Origin: Malurus cyaneus samueli
Lineage: Eukaryota > Chordata > Aves > Passeriformes > Maluridae
Assembly (NCBI GenBank): GCA_009741485.1
Contig: CM019218.1
Location: 33,046,387 to 33,110,386 of the forward strand
Reading direction: 5' to 3'
DNA: 64,000 nt
The notes below the pieces were generated by a model that was not told the origin of the DNA, made no database searches, and saw only the letters and a program-made list of their open reading frames with translations. This document shows positions 27,601-37,910 of this stretch, piece by piece (the first letter of the stretch is position 1; every line of letters starts with the position of its first letter). Position numbers and translations under genes: made by a program.

Positions 27601-30600
27601 AAGATTAGGGATTGCCTTACATTCCTTTTAATCATGACAAAAATGCATAGGAATATATTGGAGACAACCTTCCATTATAATCATCTTTTATAATTAGCTG
27701 TCTTCCAGCCTTTTTCCTGTGATGTTAAATGTTGCGGTATTTTTAAAATGCACCATTGCTTGCTGAGGGTTAGCATTCACTAGGAATGGTAATTGTTCAT
27801 CACTAACAACAGTTCATGCCTTCAGAGGTAGAGATTTCTAGTGTTTAATGTGTAAGGCTGTGCAACATTTCAGGAATCAGCAGATTTGCCACATTAACTT
27901 CTTAAAAATACTTAACATAGTTTCCAAAGACTGTTCAAGTACCTCAGGCTTTCACAGTGAAAAGTATCACATGCCTAACTTAAAGGCACTTAAGCATCAC
28001 ACTGGTAAATTCTTTCACAGCTATTATTTCAAACTAGAAGTGCATTTAAGACATACAATAAAAGCCAGAATTACCTGTGCTGGTACCAGTCTTTCTGACC
28101 TGGAGGAACAGAACAGCATGCAAGCTGTATTTATAAACTTATTAAAAATAAGAGGTTATTTTTGAGATTTATAAATATGATATTAAGCAATAAAGTTCAA
28201 TATGTAAATTACAAAACTGAAGAGGACAACTGGACAGCCATGAGTGGTGTGGGAGCACAAAGCCAAGTGACTAGAATGGCCTAACTCCCAACGATAGTGG
28301 TTTCAGCAGTGCCCCATATGGCTCGACAACCTAAACACAGGGACCCCAGGGATGAGAACTGACATTCACAGGTCCTAGTGAGGATACTCTACAGGGCTTG
28401 TGACAGTTGTTCCCTTTCCCTGTCTCTTCTTGAATGCAGAGCAATGTAGTGTCTTCCAAACATCTCCCATCAAAGCAAGGGCTAGATAGGTAACAGTTCA
28501 AGAATACTTGCTCTGAAAAGTCAATTCTTTTACATATGAAAGTCAATTATTTGTCAACACTAACACAAAAATCAAGATTCAATGGAAAGGATAACTCCCA
28601 TGATACCAGGTACTCAGCAGTAACCCCTGGATGCCAGAGATAGCAATGTGGTTTGTTACTCTTCCATGCCAGTTTTTTCACCAACATCTTTAGTCTTCCA
28701 GTTGGAATTAAAAAATTCAAGTAAACTTGCAGGTGATATGCAACAGTAGCCTTAGATGCCTTAAGATCAAAAGAGACTGACCACCAAAAACATGGAAGTG
28801 ACAGAACAAAACAAATTATCCGAGATAGACGCAACTGTTACATCTTCTAGAACAACAGGTAGCAATCAGCTGTTAATATTCTCTTTAACACATCCTTTTG
28901 GTCAGAACAACCAAGAATTGGCAAATGTTTGGCTTGTTTACTTCTCTTAGGTAGAAGGAAATGACCTAATTTTTCTGATTACGGTTCTTCTGATAGATTT
29001 CACAGGCCAGTTACTCCAAAGTGCATTTGTATGAATGAAAACCACTTACCCAGAGGGACACTCCAAAAGGCTTTTCAGACAAAAGAAGCCCTAATGTCAA
29101 ATATTTTAGTCATTATACCATAGAACAGCTGCATGTTGTCAGTGAGGTAGTGTCTGGAGCCAGAAAGCAAGTTTGAAAATGTGTATGTCAATGAACTTCA
29201 TTTGTTGCAATTATAATGTATAAAATAGTGTATAAATAAATGATAACACTGATAAGCACGGCTGTAATGTCTGTTAGAATATTCAACTTCTGAATGGTTT
29301 TAAATACAATCTCTTTATCTAAGGCCCCTATCTACTGCATATATCTGGCACAGTTTTTCTCTAAGAGAAAGGATTTGCTACTGGAACACAGTATTTACTT
29401 TTCAGTTTGTTAGGACAGTGGAAAGAAATTTGTCCCTGAAAACAGACTTCTGCACAGACTTCCAGCAAATGTATCAGTGCCACATTTAACAATGGGGCAA
29501 CTCTTGTTGAACATCTATAAAAGCCGCAAGGTATTATGCCTCAATGCCACCAAAGTTAGGAATGCAACGTCATTTGAAATTTCCAATGATAGAGCAAAAG
29601 TCTGCAAGTCACTTTTCTAAACACAAATTTAACATCCTTTTCATACCTTTGCTGACGGACAGGACCTGTCTCTCCTTGGCTTTTCTTGCTAACTTTAATC
29701 TAGCTTTAGGGCATTCAAAGCAATTTATGCAGAAGAGCATTACAGGAAAGTCAGTAGCCATTGTATGGCCCTATCTTTGAGTGTCAGGTTACCACCTCAA
29801 GTGTGGTTAGATTTCCAACACACCGGAGAACTCTCTGTCATTACATCTACACACACAATGGGGACTGAGAAAATATGATCAGTAGCTGGTTACATGCAAC
29901 ACAGCCCCATTAACTAGCAGAAAAATACAGACTGTTAAATAAAAAAAGAATGTTACTGTCTGAAAGGAACAGTATGCATCCATAATTATCACCACTTCCA
30001 ACTTCATGGGCACAGCACTGGAAAGAAACAACCGTGGACCGAATCTACTTCACTGAATTTTGAAACAAAATAAAGGAACATAACAGGAATTTTGCCAATA
30101 CTTTCCACAGAGCATCTTGTCTACCAAAAGGAAGATGATCCATAGATGTAACAGATTTGGTCAAAATCTAACAGAACACTTAAGGACTTCAGCAATAAGG
30201 ATCAGCTGTGGACATAGCACAGGAAGAGCTTCAAGAACCATGCCAATGTAGAAAACCTTTCAGTAACATTAAATCTGTTTGCAGCAGAGCATCCTCAAAG
30301 CACAGAGAAGGACAGGGACCCCAGCAGCTGCTCAAACAGTAACAGAGTGAAGCCTGAAGGCAGGATGAAATCCTATTTGCAACATGACTTTCAAAGTGCT
30401 TCCACATGCTCTTTAATGTCTAAAAAAGGGTAAATCTGTGGTAGCACTCTACAAACACCCAACCTTTGGCAAAATATAAATGCCCAAAGGCAAGAAGTAA
30501 AACACCAAATCAATTTAAGAGATTTTTTTTTACAAGAGAAACCAAGAGTAAATGTTCCCTTACATGTTTGCACTAGTCTTCTCTTTCTCTGTCTTAAAAA

Positions 30601-33342
30601 AGAGTATTAGAGTCTTACCTAAATTAAACAGTAAGCATTAGGAAAAAAAAAAAACAACAAAGCTCACAATTTGGCTGCTATTACATTAGTTTCATTACTC
30701 TCAAATAGAAAATCTCACAGACAGCTGCAGCAACATTTGTCACGAATTTTCAGGTCTTCACTGAGTTCAGGTGAAGGGCTCACCACCTCTGCAACAGCCA
30801 GATTCTGGTCTTGCTACTCAGTTACACTTGGAATTCCAAAGAATTACAGATGATGATTTTTGGAGAGAGGGCAAGGCAGATCATAATAAATAAAGACAAA
30901 CTAATCCTGCCCCCAAACACATTAGTGTGGTTGATCAGCTACACTGCAATGGACCACTCTGGAATTCCCACTGCAGAACTTAAAGAATATTAAGGTATAT
31001 TCACCATCTTTCAGATTTGAATGCATTCCTTTTCATTAACCATTCTTCCCAAAGTATCTCACTTCGTCCTGCTCCATTAAGAGCATCAGGAAGAAAAGTC
31101 ATCCCATCTGATATTTAAGGACATAGGAGACTGCATATTTATCCTGGAATGTATTAATTTCCAAAATGCTCCCAAGAGCAGCATAACAGGATACTCTCCT
31201 TCAATAGCACCAAGTTCTATTCTTTCTGTGAGCAAAATACAGTACCACCCACGAAAGCGATGACTCTACATCTGGTTTATCTCGTTCCCTCACAATAACA
31301 TACTTCCTGTCTCTATCTACTGAACACCAGTCAACACCCACTCTACATCTTAAGCCTTATAAAAATTTCCACTTTGTCCATCTCAAGGTACAGTATTTTG
31401 GACAATAAATTCTAATCAAATAAGATAGAACACCTCTAATATCAAATTGCTCTGAATTTAAGTTTTCACCTAATTGCAAATTCTTTAAATAGCCTACCAT
31501 TCTGATCAAATCAAGAAATGTACCTTATATTTACATTAATAATATTTTTTTCCAAATAACAAATTAAATTCAGTGAATTCCAATTAAAAGCAGACTAATA
31601 AGTGCACATAAGTCCCATTATGAAGACAGAATGCCAAGAGTTATCCATTTCTATGCCTTTTCAGAACAAAATAGGCCAAAACCTACTTTGACTTTGGATA
31701 CATGTGCCCAGAATAGATAAATGCTTCATTTAAATACAGGAAGCATTTGTCATTAGAATTGCAAGTCCTGACTGAGAGTTTGAAAAAAGTCAGTCTTTTA
31801 ACAGTGAGAAGTGCTTCACACTCTTTGTGCTCACTAAAAGACTGAAAAAATTTGACTAAAACAAAATGCCTAGAAATTGAGTGCTTTGCTTTTCAACCTA
31901 AGTAACGCCTAAGTTATGAAGAAATTACCATCCTCCAACTTAGAACCCTGTTCTTTCCTAGACAGTGTTAAACCTTAATCTAAGTTTGAGCTTTCACAGA
32001 GCAATTATTTTCAAAGCTCTGGCAAAACACCATCTCTGTTTAGTACTGAATTGCAGTTCCTTCCTCTTAGCAGAAAAATAACTCAAAGACAAATAAGCAA
32101 GCAACCATGAACTAGAAACTTTGTATACACTTTTGTATATGTAAAAGCATACATAAGCAACTCTAATAGGGTAAAGAAGAGCATTAGTCTTGTGTGAAAG
32201 TTATCTCGAAGTTACTACATATCCACAACTTCACAAAAACATGAAACAGTTTATAGAATTCCACTTAGCAACATTACATGTTTAACTATAGACAGAATTA
32301 CTTTAGGCATAATACAGACAAAAATTAATGACAGTCCTTAGGTGTCAGAACCATAGGCTGTGTTCCTTGTACATAGATATTTAACCCATTCACTTTTCCC
32401 AAGTATCATCTGTTTCCAGTCTATTGTAGATCTACTTTGAGGATGAAAGTTGAGCATATGCAACAAGCCACCCTAAATTTTATATTTATTTTTATTATGG
32501 TATTTATTAAGTATTAGTACCAAATACTATTCTAAAATATTAAAGTATTTTTTCTTAAATAAAGAGGAAGGAGAATTGGACACAATAAAGAAAATACCTA
32601 TTTATAATACTCTGATTATCTGGAATGAGTTATCAGAATTTAAAAAGACAATTAGAGTTTCATATGCATTAATAGTCTGTAATATACATACACAAAATTG
32701 TAGCACAGAGGCATTCTCAGAAGTCAGCAAGTGTTTCTAGCCTCATGCACTGGTCAAAATCCCACGTGTTACTTGACGATATTTTCAATTATCAAGAGAG
32801 AGGAAGGACTGCTTTCCACACACAGGCCACCACTTACCTTAAAAGTCAAACTGTAACCACAACCACACTTTTAACAGAGAGAACAGAGTACCTTTCCATG
32901 CAATCCAAGAGGTCTATGATTTCTGATCTTCCAGAAAAAATGAAGACAAATACTGTATTACTCGTCTATGTAGCTACATGATTTATTTCAACTAGATAAT
33001 AACGTAGGATATCTCAGATGATTTTCCAAGGCATTTGTTACATGAGTCATCTGGTTTTAAGAAAAAAGCCATATCCTTTGCAATGAGAGCTGACTGTAAA
33101 ATAGGTCAGTGTGTAATGAAGCATGTCTCTGGCTCATGCTTGCCAGAAAAAACCCAAATAATAATTCATGACAAGAGTACCTTATGGATATCCAAAAGAA
33201 AGGCACAAACCCTTACCTTGACAGGAAAGCTACACTTGCCAGTACGAACACCTTCTTCATCAGTCTGCCACTGATGAGGCCTGCTGGCCTCTGGGACATA
33301 GACATCTTTCTTTCTCCTAAAGCTTTGCCGTAATTTGTTCAT
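1..33342 (-). CDS. NUMB: NUMB endocytic adaptor, whole coding region in window (10 exons, 3' end cut)
   Basis: Join, in translation order on the minus strand: 33342-33217, 21365-21291, 16086-16054, 10754-10680, 8830-8690, 7243-7042, 4883-4581, 2823-2674, 1849-1706, 686-1. Joined, they give 645 codons without a stop; vertebrate Numb is about 650 residues, so only the last dozen or so are missing beyond base 1. Numb is a cytoplasmic, membrane-associated adaptor. Its N-terminal PTB domain (about residues 30-190) binds NPxY-like peptides and phosphoinositides. Its C-terminal half recruits AP-2 and EH-domain proteins through DPF and NPF motifs, promoting endocytosis of Notch and other cargo, and it is inherited asymmetrically in dividing progenitors. 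NUMB rather than its paralogue NUMBL is supported by the 33-nt PTB cassette exon, the 144-nt proline-rich cassette exon and close sequence match throughout. No frameshift or internal stop is seen. Confidence 0.97.
687..1705 (-). other. NUMB: NUMB intron before terminal exon (1.0 kb)
   Basis: The intron is defined by the GTAAGA donor at 1705 and the CAG acceptor at 687-689. The inside is AT-rich with stops in all frames. I see no repeat or RNA gene. Confidence 0.9.
1706..1849 (-). CDS. NUMB: NUMB 144-nt cassette exon (PRR-long insert), residues 369-416
   Basis: This exon is exactly 144 nt, phase 1-1, so inclusion adds 48 residues. The acceptor is GCTCCCATTTTAG and the donor is GTAAGA. It encodes [19 protein letters not shown], then the conserved block [13 protein letters not shown], then an Ala-rich end ([12 protein letters not shown]). 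The same 48-codon exon is alternatively spliced in mammals, where inclusion (PRR-long) is associated with proliferating progenitors and cancer cells and skipping with differentiation. The N-terminal half of the insert and its Ala-rich end look less constrained than the [13 protein letters not shown] core. Confidence 0.97.
1850..2673 (-). other. NUMB: NUMB intron upstream of 144-nt cassette exon (0.8 kb)
   Basis: The donor is GTTTGT and the acceptor CCCATTTTAG. It is the shortest intron of the gene in this window. I recognise no repeat. Elements deciding inclusion of the cassette exon would be expected here or just downstream, but none can be named from the sequence. Confidence 0.9.
2674..2823 (-). 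CDS. NUMB: NUMB exon, residues 319-368, first DPF motif
   Basis: This is a 150-nt exon (phase 1-1). The acceptor is ACATTTTAG and the donor is GTTTGT. The split codon G/TC gives Val319, followed by [20 protein letters not shown], then [20 protein letters not shown], ending at Gln368. It carries the DPF tripeptide at residues 346-348, the type of motif that binds the alpha-adaptin ear of AP-2 during clathrin-mediated endocytosis. The exon ends with one base of a split codon that can be completed either by the 144-nt cassette exon (Val) or directly by the terminal exon (Gly); both keep the frame. Confidence 0.97.
2824..4580 (-). other. NUMB: NUMB intron (1.8 kb)
   Basis: The donor is GTAATA and the acceptor ACATTTTAG. 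Apart from a short poly-T run near 2959, I see nothing but unique AT-rich sequence. Confidence 0.88.
4581..4883 (-). CDS. NUMB: NUMB exon, residues 218-318, phosphorylation and 14-3-3 linker
   Basis: This is a 303-nt exon (phase 1-1). The acceptor is TTTCCTCCAG and the donor is GTAATA. It begins in a variable Ala/Pro/Ser/Thr-rich linker (SPTSPT repeat) and then enters the strongly conserved block [19 protein letters not shown]..., followed by [20 protein letters not shown]. Two basic-flanked serines, Ser278 (RQGSFRGF) and Ser297 (KRQLSLRIN), correspond to mammalian Ser276 and Ser295. These are known aPKC/CaMK targets whose phosphorylation creates 14-3-3 sites and reduces AP-2 binding and cortical localisation. 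The sites are intact here, so this control is probably conserved. Confidence 0.97.
4884..7041 (-). other. NUMB: NUMB intron (2.2 kb)
   Basis: The donor is GTACGG and the acceptor TTTCCTCCAG. There is no recognisable exon, repeat or RNA gene. Confidence 0.88.
7042..7243 (-). CDS. NUMB: NUMB exon, residues 151-217, C-terminal PTB helix
   Basis: This is a 202-nt exon: 67 codons plus one base (phase 0 in, phase 1 out). The acceptor is CTTGTGCAG and the donor is GTACGG. It starts [19 protein letters not shown], the C-terminal amphipathic helix that packs over the PTB ligand groove, followed by a basic KQKREKE segment. It continues with the [21 protein letters not shown] region and the [13 protein letters not shown] helix. 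The split codon G/CA gives Ala218 with the next exon. The frame reads open upstream into the intron for 32 codons, but the acceptor and homology define the true edge. Confidence 0.97.
7244..8689 (-). other. NUMB: NUMB intron (1.4 kb)
   Basis: The donor is GTAAGT and the acceptor CTTGTGCAG. Nothing further is seen in it. Confidence 0.88.
8690..8830 (-). CDS. NUMB: NUMB PTB exon, residues 104-150
   Basis: This is a 141-nt, phase 0-0 exon of 47 codons, from [13 protein letters not shown] through [10 protein letters not shown]. The acceptor is TTCCCTCTAG and the donor is GTAAGT. It encodes the central beta-sheet strands of the PTB domain, including the [19 protein letters not shown] stretch and the [11 protein letters not shown] strand that lines the peptide-binding groove in PTB folds. 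There are no substitutions that would suggest loss of function, and the sequence is essentially that of other vertebrate Numb proteins. Confidence 0.98.
8831..10679 (-). other. NUMB: NUMB intron (1.8 kb)
   Basis: The donor is the weak GTTAGA and the acceptor TTCCCTCTAG. It is AT-rich and includes a TA-rich patch near 10320-10340. No element is recognised. Confidence 0.88.
10680..10754 (-). CDS. NUMB: NUMB PTB exon, residues 79-103
   Basis: This is a 75-nt, phase 0-0 exon encoding [11 protein letters not shown] through VVDEKTK, a core beta-strand region of the PTB domain. The acceptor follows a long pyrimidine tract ending TTCCTTCAAG. The donor is AAG followed by GTTAGA, which departs from the GTRAGT consensus at the third base (T), so it is a comparatively weak 5' splice site. 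The first residue is Ser; mammalian Numb has Thr as I recall it. When the upstream 33-nt exon is skipped, this exon joins residue 67 directly. Confidence 0.97.
10755..16053 (-). other. NUMB: NUMB intron downstream of PTB microexon (5.3 kb)
   Basis: The donor is GTAAGT directly after the 33-nt exon; the acceptor follows a long pyrimidine tract (plus-strand purines 10759-10790). A G8A10 homopolymer pair sits at 11823-11840. I recognise no mobile element or RNA gene in the rest. Confidence 0.88.
11823..11840. repeat. G8A10 homopolymer pair
   Basis: Eight G residues are followed directly by ten A residues inside the intron downstream of the PTB microexon. It is a low-complexity site. Confidence 0.9.
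16054..16086 (-). CDS. NUMB: NUMB 33-nt cassette exon (PTB-long insert), residues 68-78
   Basis: This 11-codon microexon encodes [11 protein letters not shown] and is too short for ordinary ORF detection. The acceptor is a C/T-rich tract ending TTCCTCCAG and the donor is GTAAGT, the consensus. Intron phases on both sides are 0, so skipping removes exactly 11 residues. In mammals the corresponding insert distinguishes PTB-long (p72/p71 type) from PTB-short (p66/p65 type) Numb; the insert adds basic and aromatic residues and is reported to favour plasma-membrane association. Its presence with intact splice sites indicates this bird locus can make both forms. Which tissues include it cannot be read from the sequence. 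Confidence 0.97.
18336..18386. repeat. Perfect 12-bp inverted repeat, 27-nt spacer
   Basis: ATATAAACCCAT at 18336-18347 is the exact reverse complement of ATGGGTTTATAT at 18375-18386. Confidence 0.9.
20944..20988. repeat. 45-nt uninterrupted purine (GA-rich) tract
   Basis: Only A and G occur from 20944 to 20988, dominated by AGAGAGAG and GGGAGAAG. On the transcribed sense (minus) strand this is a 45-nt pyrimidine run, about 0.4 kb upstream of nothing known and downstream of the residue 43-67 exon. It has no splice role that I can support. Confidence 0.9.
21291..21365 (-). CDS. NUMB: NUMB PTB exon, residues 43-67
   Basis: This is a 75-nt, phase 0-0 exon of 25 codons, from YLGHVEVDE through [13 protein letters not shown]. 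The acceptor is TTTCCTGCAG and the donor is GTATGT, both clear. It encodes early strand/helix elements of the PTB fold; the [11 protein letters not shown] helix is near-invariant in vertebrate Numb. The last codon is TCT (Ser), where mammalian Numb has Ala as I recall it. The next exon used can be either the 33-nt cassette (ERKFF...) or the exon starting SGKKAV; both junctions keep the frame. Introns of 11.9 kb upstream and 5.2 kb downstream flank it. Confidence 0.97.
21366..33216 (-). other. NUMB: NUMB intron between first two coding exons (11.9 kb)
   Basis: The donor is GTAAGG and the acceptor TTTCCTGCAG. It is AT-rich with dense stops; the longest open frames are about 60-126 codons and have no recognisable product. 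I could not identify a mobile element or RNA gene in this stretch, though old diverged repeats would escape reading by eye. Confidence 0.85.
33217..33342 (-). CDS. NUMB: NUMB first coding exon, residues 1-42 (N-terminus and start of PTB domain)
   Basis: The exon runs 33360-33217 with an AG acceptor at 33362-33361 after a T/C-rich tract, and a GTAAGG donor after AAG. The first 18 bases are 5' untranslated. They contain an in-frame TGA two codons before the ATG at 33342-33340, which fixes the start within this exon. The ATG has G at -3, an acceptable Kozak context. The 42 codons begin [13 protein letters not shown] and end at SFPVK, in phase 0. The basic N-terminus with Ser7 in the RQSFRR context is the membrane-targeting segment of Numb; Ser7 is a known atypical-PKC target whose phosphorylation releases Numb from the cortex. 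The PTB domain begins after about residue 30 and continues in the next exon, which starts with YLGHVEVDE, 11.9 kb away. Confidence 0.98.
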
Positions 33343-33360
33343 TTCTCAGATCTTCACGTC
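33337..33360 (-). promoter_or_regulatory. NUMB: 5' UTR end and start-codon context of NUMB
   Basis: This holds the 18 untranslated bases of the ATG exon plus the first codons. Read on the minus strand in the ATG frame, the triplets are GAC GTG AAG ATC TGA GAA then ATG. The TGA at -6 to -4 rules out an in-frame N-terminal extension through this exon. The remaining 5' UTR must lie in one or more upstream exons not recognised here. Confidence 0.85.
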
Positions 33361-35437
33361 CTAGAAGAAGAAAAAAAAGAATGCTGCCAATAGGCACCAA
33401 ACACACATTTAGCTACTTGGGGTCAACCACAATCATGACAAACAACCCTGTGGAAAACCTGAACTTTTGCAAAGACAAATGGAAAGATCCATGTAAAGAA
33501 ACTATTTTGGACACAGATTTCAGAGAAAGATGGATATTCATTTCCAGATGGAAAACACAAATCCACATTACTTGTTTAACATCCTTACACAACAACTGAA
33601 GTATTAGACCCAGGAATACCAATTATTGGGAGCATAAGGTTATCTAAAATAGCTGATGGAATAAGCTCTGAAGAGTGATGCACATAAAATCCTGCCTCTC
33701 CAAATTTAACCCCCAACCTAAAGACACCAAGCAGGACGCCAACAGCAAAAGCTCCCAGGGCACTCATGCAAGGCAAGGATTCATAGCTCTCAAATTGCTC
33801 ATAAGATCAGGAGCTTGTGCTGTTCTTTAAGGACTGGAGATAGGTTCATGCTTTTACTGACAGGAACAGTCCAGCCCTTGCTTAGTCTACTGGTAGAATT
33901 CTTATGTTTAAATGAGAAATACACTTCTTCAAAAGGTGAAGACAGTTCTGCAAATACACTTTTGAACCCTAAAATTCAAAACTTTGTATATGCTATTCTT
34001 TTATGTATCAATTTCTATATACAATCAAATCTACACATTAAACATGCTCACCTTTACTAGATTCAAACTACAATTAGCCAAGAAGCTATCAGAGAAATTA
34101 CTGCTTAAGAAGTAAAATAATGTGGGATACAAAGTGGGGAATACTGGAGACATACTGAAAGGCTTCTTGAGATTTGGTCAGCTTTTCTGAAAAAGCTTTC
34201 TTGCAACTATGACATCTCATTTTGATAGAAAAAAAGAGATGCTGCAGAATGCAAGGAAACAAATCTAATTAAGTTATATGTGTTTATTTCCCATTAGGCT
34301 TAATAAACTACAGATAATAGATATTTATGAGTGTCAATAGCTGACCTTTGAATGAAAGCTGCTTCAGAAGCAGTTGGAACACCATTTTAAACCTTAAAAA
34401 GAACTAGTATCTTCCAGTCAAAACTATTTGACATAGGTAAGAAAAAATCAACACATTCATGCTTGTGGTATCTGACATTTAGGAAGTTTAAAGTCAAAAT
34501 GCAACTATTTCAAAGCTGAACAAAAGTCAGAAATTAAAAGCATTATAGAAAATCACTGCCCACCACTAACTAGAAAAACTAAATTGTCTTGTATCTCATG
34601 GTGCACTTTAGCCATTCCAAATAAGAAAAGGTGTGAGTTTTGTTACTGACTCCCTAAAACTTCTTTCAGTAACTGTTATTTTCTTTCTCAAGCAGCAGAC
34701 ATTTAATTAAGTCAGTTACTATTGTATCTTAGGTGCATGACACTGGCTTATTTCTCTAGTATCTTCTATCTTTCCATAACCTGCTAAAAGAAATATTCTA
34801 AGGTATGTAATAATTTAAAGATATACCTACGGATAAAGAAAAACCACTGTATCACTGGGACTGGGAAATTTAAGTGTGGTGATGTTAATTGTTTAAGTAC
34901 AAATAAGCACAATACTCATATGCAGGTTCAGTGGCATCTGAATTCCATTATTCCTGGTCTTGCAGCATTCTGTGGCATTCCTTCAGCATATGGGATAATT
35001 CCTGAAATTCTTCTACATTAGAAAATAGCCACACCAAACACCACTTTTGCAGCGAACACCATGCTCAAAGCTGCTTGATGAGCATTGGAAAGCTACAAGA
35101 TGTGGCATTCCGAGCAACCCAAATCCAAATGTAAATTAAGTAAAGGGTTGAAAGCGCAGCAAAGGCTATAGGCAACCGTCCCCAGTGTGTAGCTAGAACA
35201 GCCATGAGGTCTAACAAACAGTGTAAGTGCAGGGATGGGAAATTGTTGAAGAATTCTCAGTCACAATTACCTAGTTATAAAGATGTCTTAACTTCATTCT
35301 TTTGTAGCTAGAAATTATTTTACCTAACTAGTAACATAAAGTATTTTCTTGAATTTACTTGAGCGGGTTTAGAGATTAGAACATATGTGCAAAATAAAAA
35401 ACATGCACATTTCTTACGACTCAAGCTGAGGCAGCTC

Positions 35438-36001
35438 TGATCTGCTTTCAGCTGGGACAGAGTTGGTTTTCTTCCTAGTAGCGGGTACAGTGATGTGTTT
35501 TGGATTTAGGCTGAGAAAAATGTTGATAACATATTGGTTTAGTTGTTGCTAAGGAGTGTTTACACTACATCAAGGTCTTTTCTAAGTCTCACCCCACCCT
35601 CCCATTGAGTTAGTTGTGAGGCACAAGAAGTTGCAAGGGGGCACAGCTGAGATAGGCATATTCCACAGCACATGGCATTGCGCTCAACATGTTAAGCTGG
35701 GAAAAGAAGGAAGGAAGGGGGTAGATTCAGAGTTACAGTGTTTGCCTTCCCAAGTAACTGTTGTGTGTGATGAAGCCTGGCTTTCCTGGGGATGACTGAA
35801 CACCTGCCTGCCCACAGGATGTAGTAAATCAATTCCTTGCTTTGCTTGCCTGTGTGGCTTTTGTTTTACCTATTAAAATGTCTTCATATCAACCCAAGAA
35901 GCTTTCACTTTTGCTCTTCCAATTCTTTCCCCCATCCCACCAAGAAGAATGAGCAAGCAGCCAGATGAGGCTTAGCTGCCATCTGGGGTTAAGCCATGAC
36001 A
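35438..36001 (+). mobile_element. Solo LTR of an avian endogenous retrovirus (ERVL-like)
   Basis: This 564-bp segment starts TG and ends CA. It follows the characteristic avian LTR landmarks in order: the 5' block with CAGCTGGGACAGAGTTG, then TGTTTTGGATTTAGGCTGA. Mid-element there is a CACAAGAAGTTGCAAGGGGG stretch, then AAGCTGGGAAAAGAAGGAAG. Towards the end come CTTTCCTGGGGATG, CTGAACACCTGCCTGCC and a CTATTAAAATGTCTTCATAT region near the expected poly(A) signal, and finally GGGGTTAAGCCATGACA. No internal gag, pol or env sequence or second LTR adjoins it, so it is a solo LTR. A clean 5-bp target duplication is not obvious, suggesting age. Assignment to ERVL is from memory of the family; the LTR call itself is firmer. 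Confidence 0.8.
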
Positions 36002-37870
36002 CTCTTCTATAAATACAGCTTCTTCATTTTACAAGCTATAAGCCATTTAAAAATCTCAGAATGTGCAAACGCAATTCTCAAAGTTTTAAGAGGAGTTGCA
36101 AGATTTCTATTCTCCATCATGGCTAGAAAGGTATTACAGCAATATCAGTTATTTGTTTTATATATTTTGTTTTACAAACTGCAGGCAGAGGACTCTATCC
36201 ATGAGTCTAAAAGAATCACCATTTCAAGGGAGGCCATTCAATCACCTTGGGCAGGTGACACGTACTGCAGCAAATCTCGACACAGCACCTCAGCTCATAA
36301 AGGCAGACACCCACTCTTGTCCCTGCTACAGACTGGCAGTTCCACAGCACGATGAGCAAAACCAGCAAAACCTGCTCCAGCTGCTCCAGTGAAAAGCACA
36401 GGAATCTGGTCAGCACATGGCTCACAGCCCAGCTGCCTGACCTTGCACTCCAGCTAGGGACAAATGGGCATAGATACCCCACTCTGCCTAAAGGGGCAAC
36501 AGACTCTTAACCTGACACAATTAGATGCAGTAAAGCTCATGTGTCCATTTTGAAGTTCTCAAGGTAACTCTGAATCTCAAAAGCTTCAGTGCATAGCAAA
36601 GCAAGGACTGAACACAGCACACAACCACTGTACCACTTGTGAAAAACCACAGTCTAATTGCCTTATCATAACATTCACTTATGCGAGCATTCGTTGTACT
36701 TCTCCCTCCTAGGCATTACTGCTGCCCATGAGACTGGCGCCTTATCAGACATTCATTCTGACCAGGAATCTGGTCAATCCCTCAATCCCTCAGTCCACAG
36801 GGGAGGTTAAGAATAGGAGTTCCTCAGATACATTTTGTATGAGAAGCTGAAGTGGCATTTTGCCCGAAGTATTTCCTTTTCACTGAAAACCAAACCCATT
36901 TTCCTACATGTTCTAATTTTGAGGTAATGTTGGCAACAAAGGGTATTAAAAATAGCTTATTCTATCTGATAGAAATGCTGACAAATAGCAAAATTAATTT
37001 CTGGTGAGGCAACCAGCAAGCTCTCTTCAATGGCCACACTTGGGTTTTCTGAAATGTCAGATTTATGAGTAGGTTGCAAAACAGTATATCCTATAAATAC
37101 CTAATTTACTGACAACATGCATGTCAGGCCAACATAACTAGAGCTGTCATCTGATGGGAAAGTGTTAAACAGAACAATTCACACAGGCTGAATATTTGAG
37201 GATTCAGGAGAGAAGCACATGAATTGCTACAATTAAATGCTGAAATTTCTACTATTTTGTCTGGAACTCAAGATCTCTGCACAGAAGCTCTAAAGACAGA
37301 TGAGTGAGCATTTTCTACTTGAATTCTTTGCAGAACACTTCACATTTCCATGCAAGCCTGCCAGAACAGACACCAGCCTAAGGCTGTAATAGCTACCAGA
37401 ATATTTTCTACTAAATTGATATATCATTGGTACTGTAAAAGTTTGATACTGTGGTTTGGGTTTATGTAAAATGAAAGTTATCAGTCTCTGACATTTTTTT
37501 TTTATCTAGCAACTTATTTTTGTCCTGTAATTAGAAATACCTTCAAATCACCCAAGAACAGACTAAGTGAAACACCAAAACCTTTATTCCCTTTTTACTT
37601 TTACAAATTCAGCTTGGCCCCAGTGAAAGAGGAAAATGGAGACTTTGAAGATAAACCTAGTGAAAAGCCAAATAGGGAACTCAAAATCTAATTAAATCAC
37701 AAAACGTAACATTGCATCAGAGACAAACTGCCTACAAAGGCTGAAAGCACTGAGCCTTCTGGCAAAATGAGGAAACAGTCACTCTGGGTCCTGATACATT
37801 TCAAGATTATCTTACTACAGAAAACTGAGTATCTGAATGGTCATGCCCCCTGGAGGAAAAAACACAAGCA

Positions 37871-37910
37871 AAACAGACCCCAACAAAACAAAACAGACCC
37901 CAACAAAACA
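37871..37910. repeat. Two perfect 20-bp tandem units
   Basis: The unit AAACAGACCCCAACAAAACA is present at 37871-37890 and 37891-37910, followed by a partial third copy. This is simple-repeat material. Confidence 0.9.

Noticed and set aside
35996..36392. 119- and 98-codon plus-strand frames just after the LTR
   Set aside because: They begin at the LTR edge in unique sequence, show no retroviral or cellular domain, and overlap each other in different frames.
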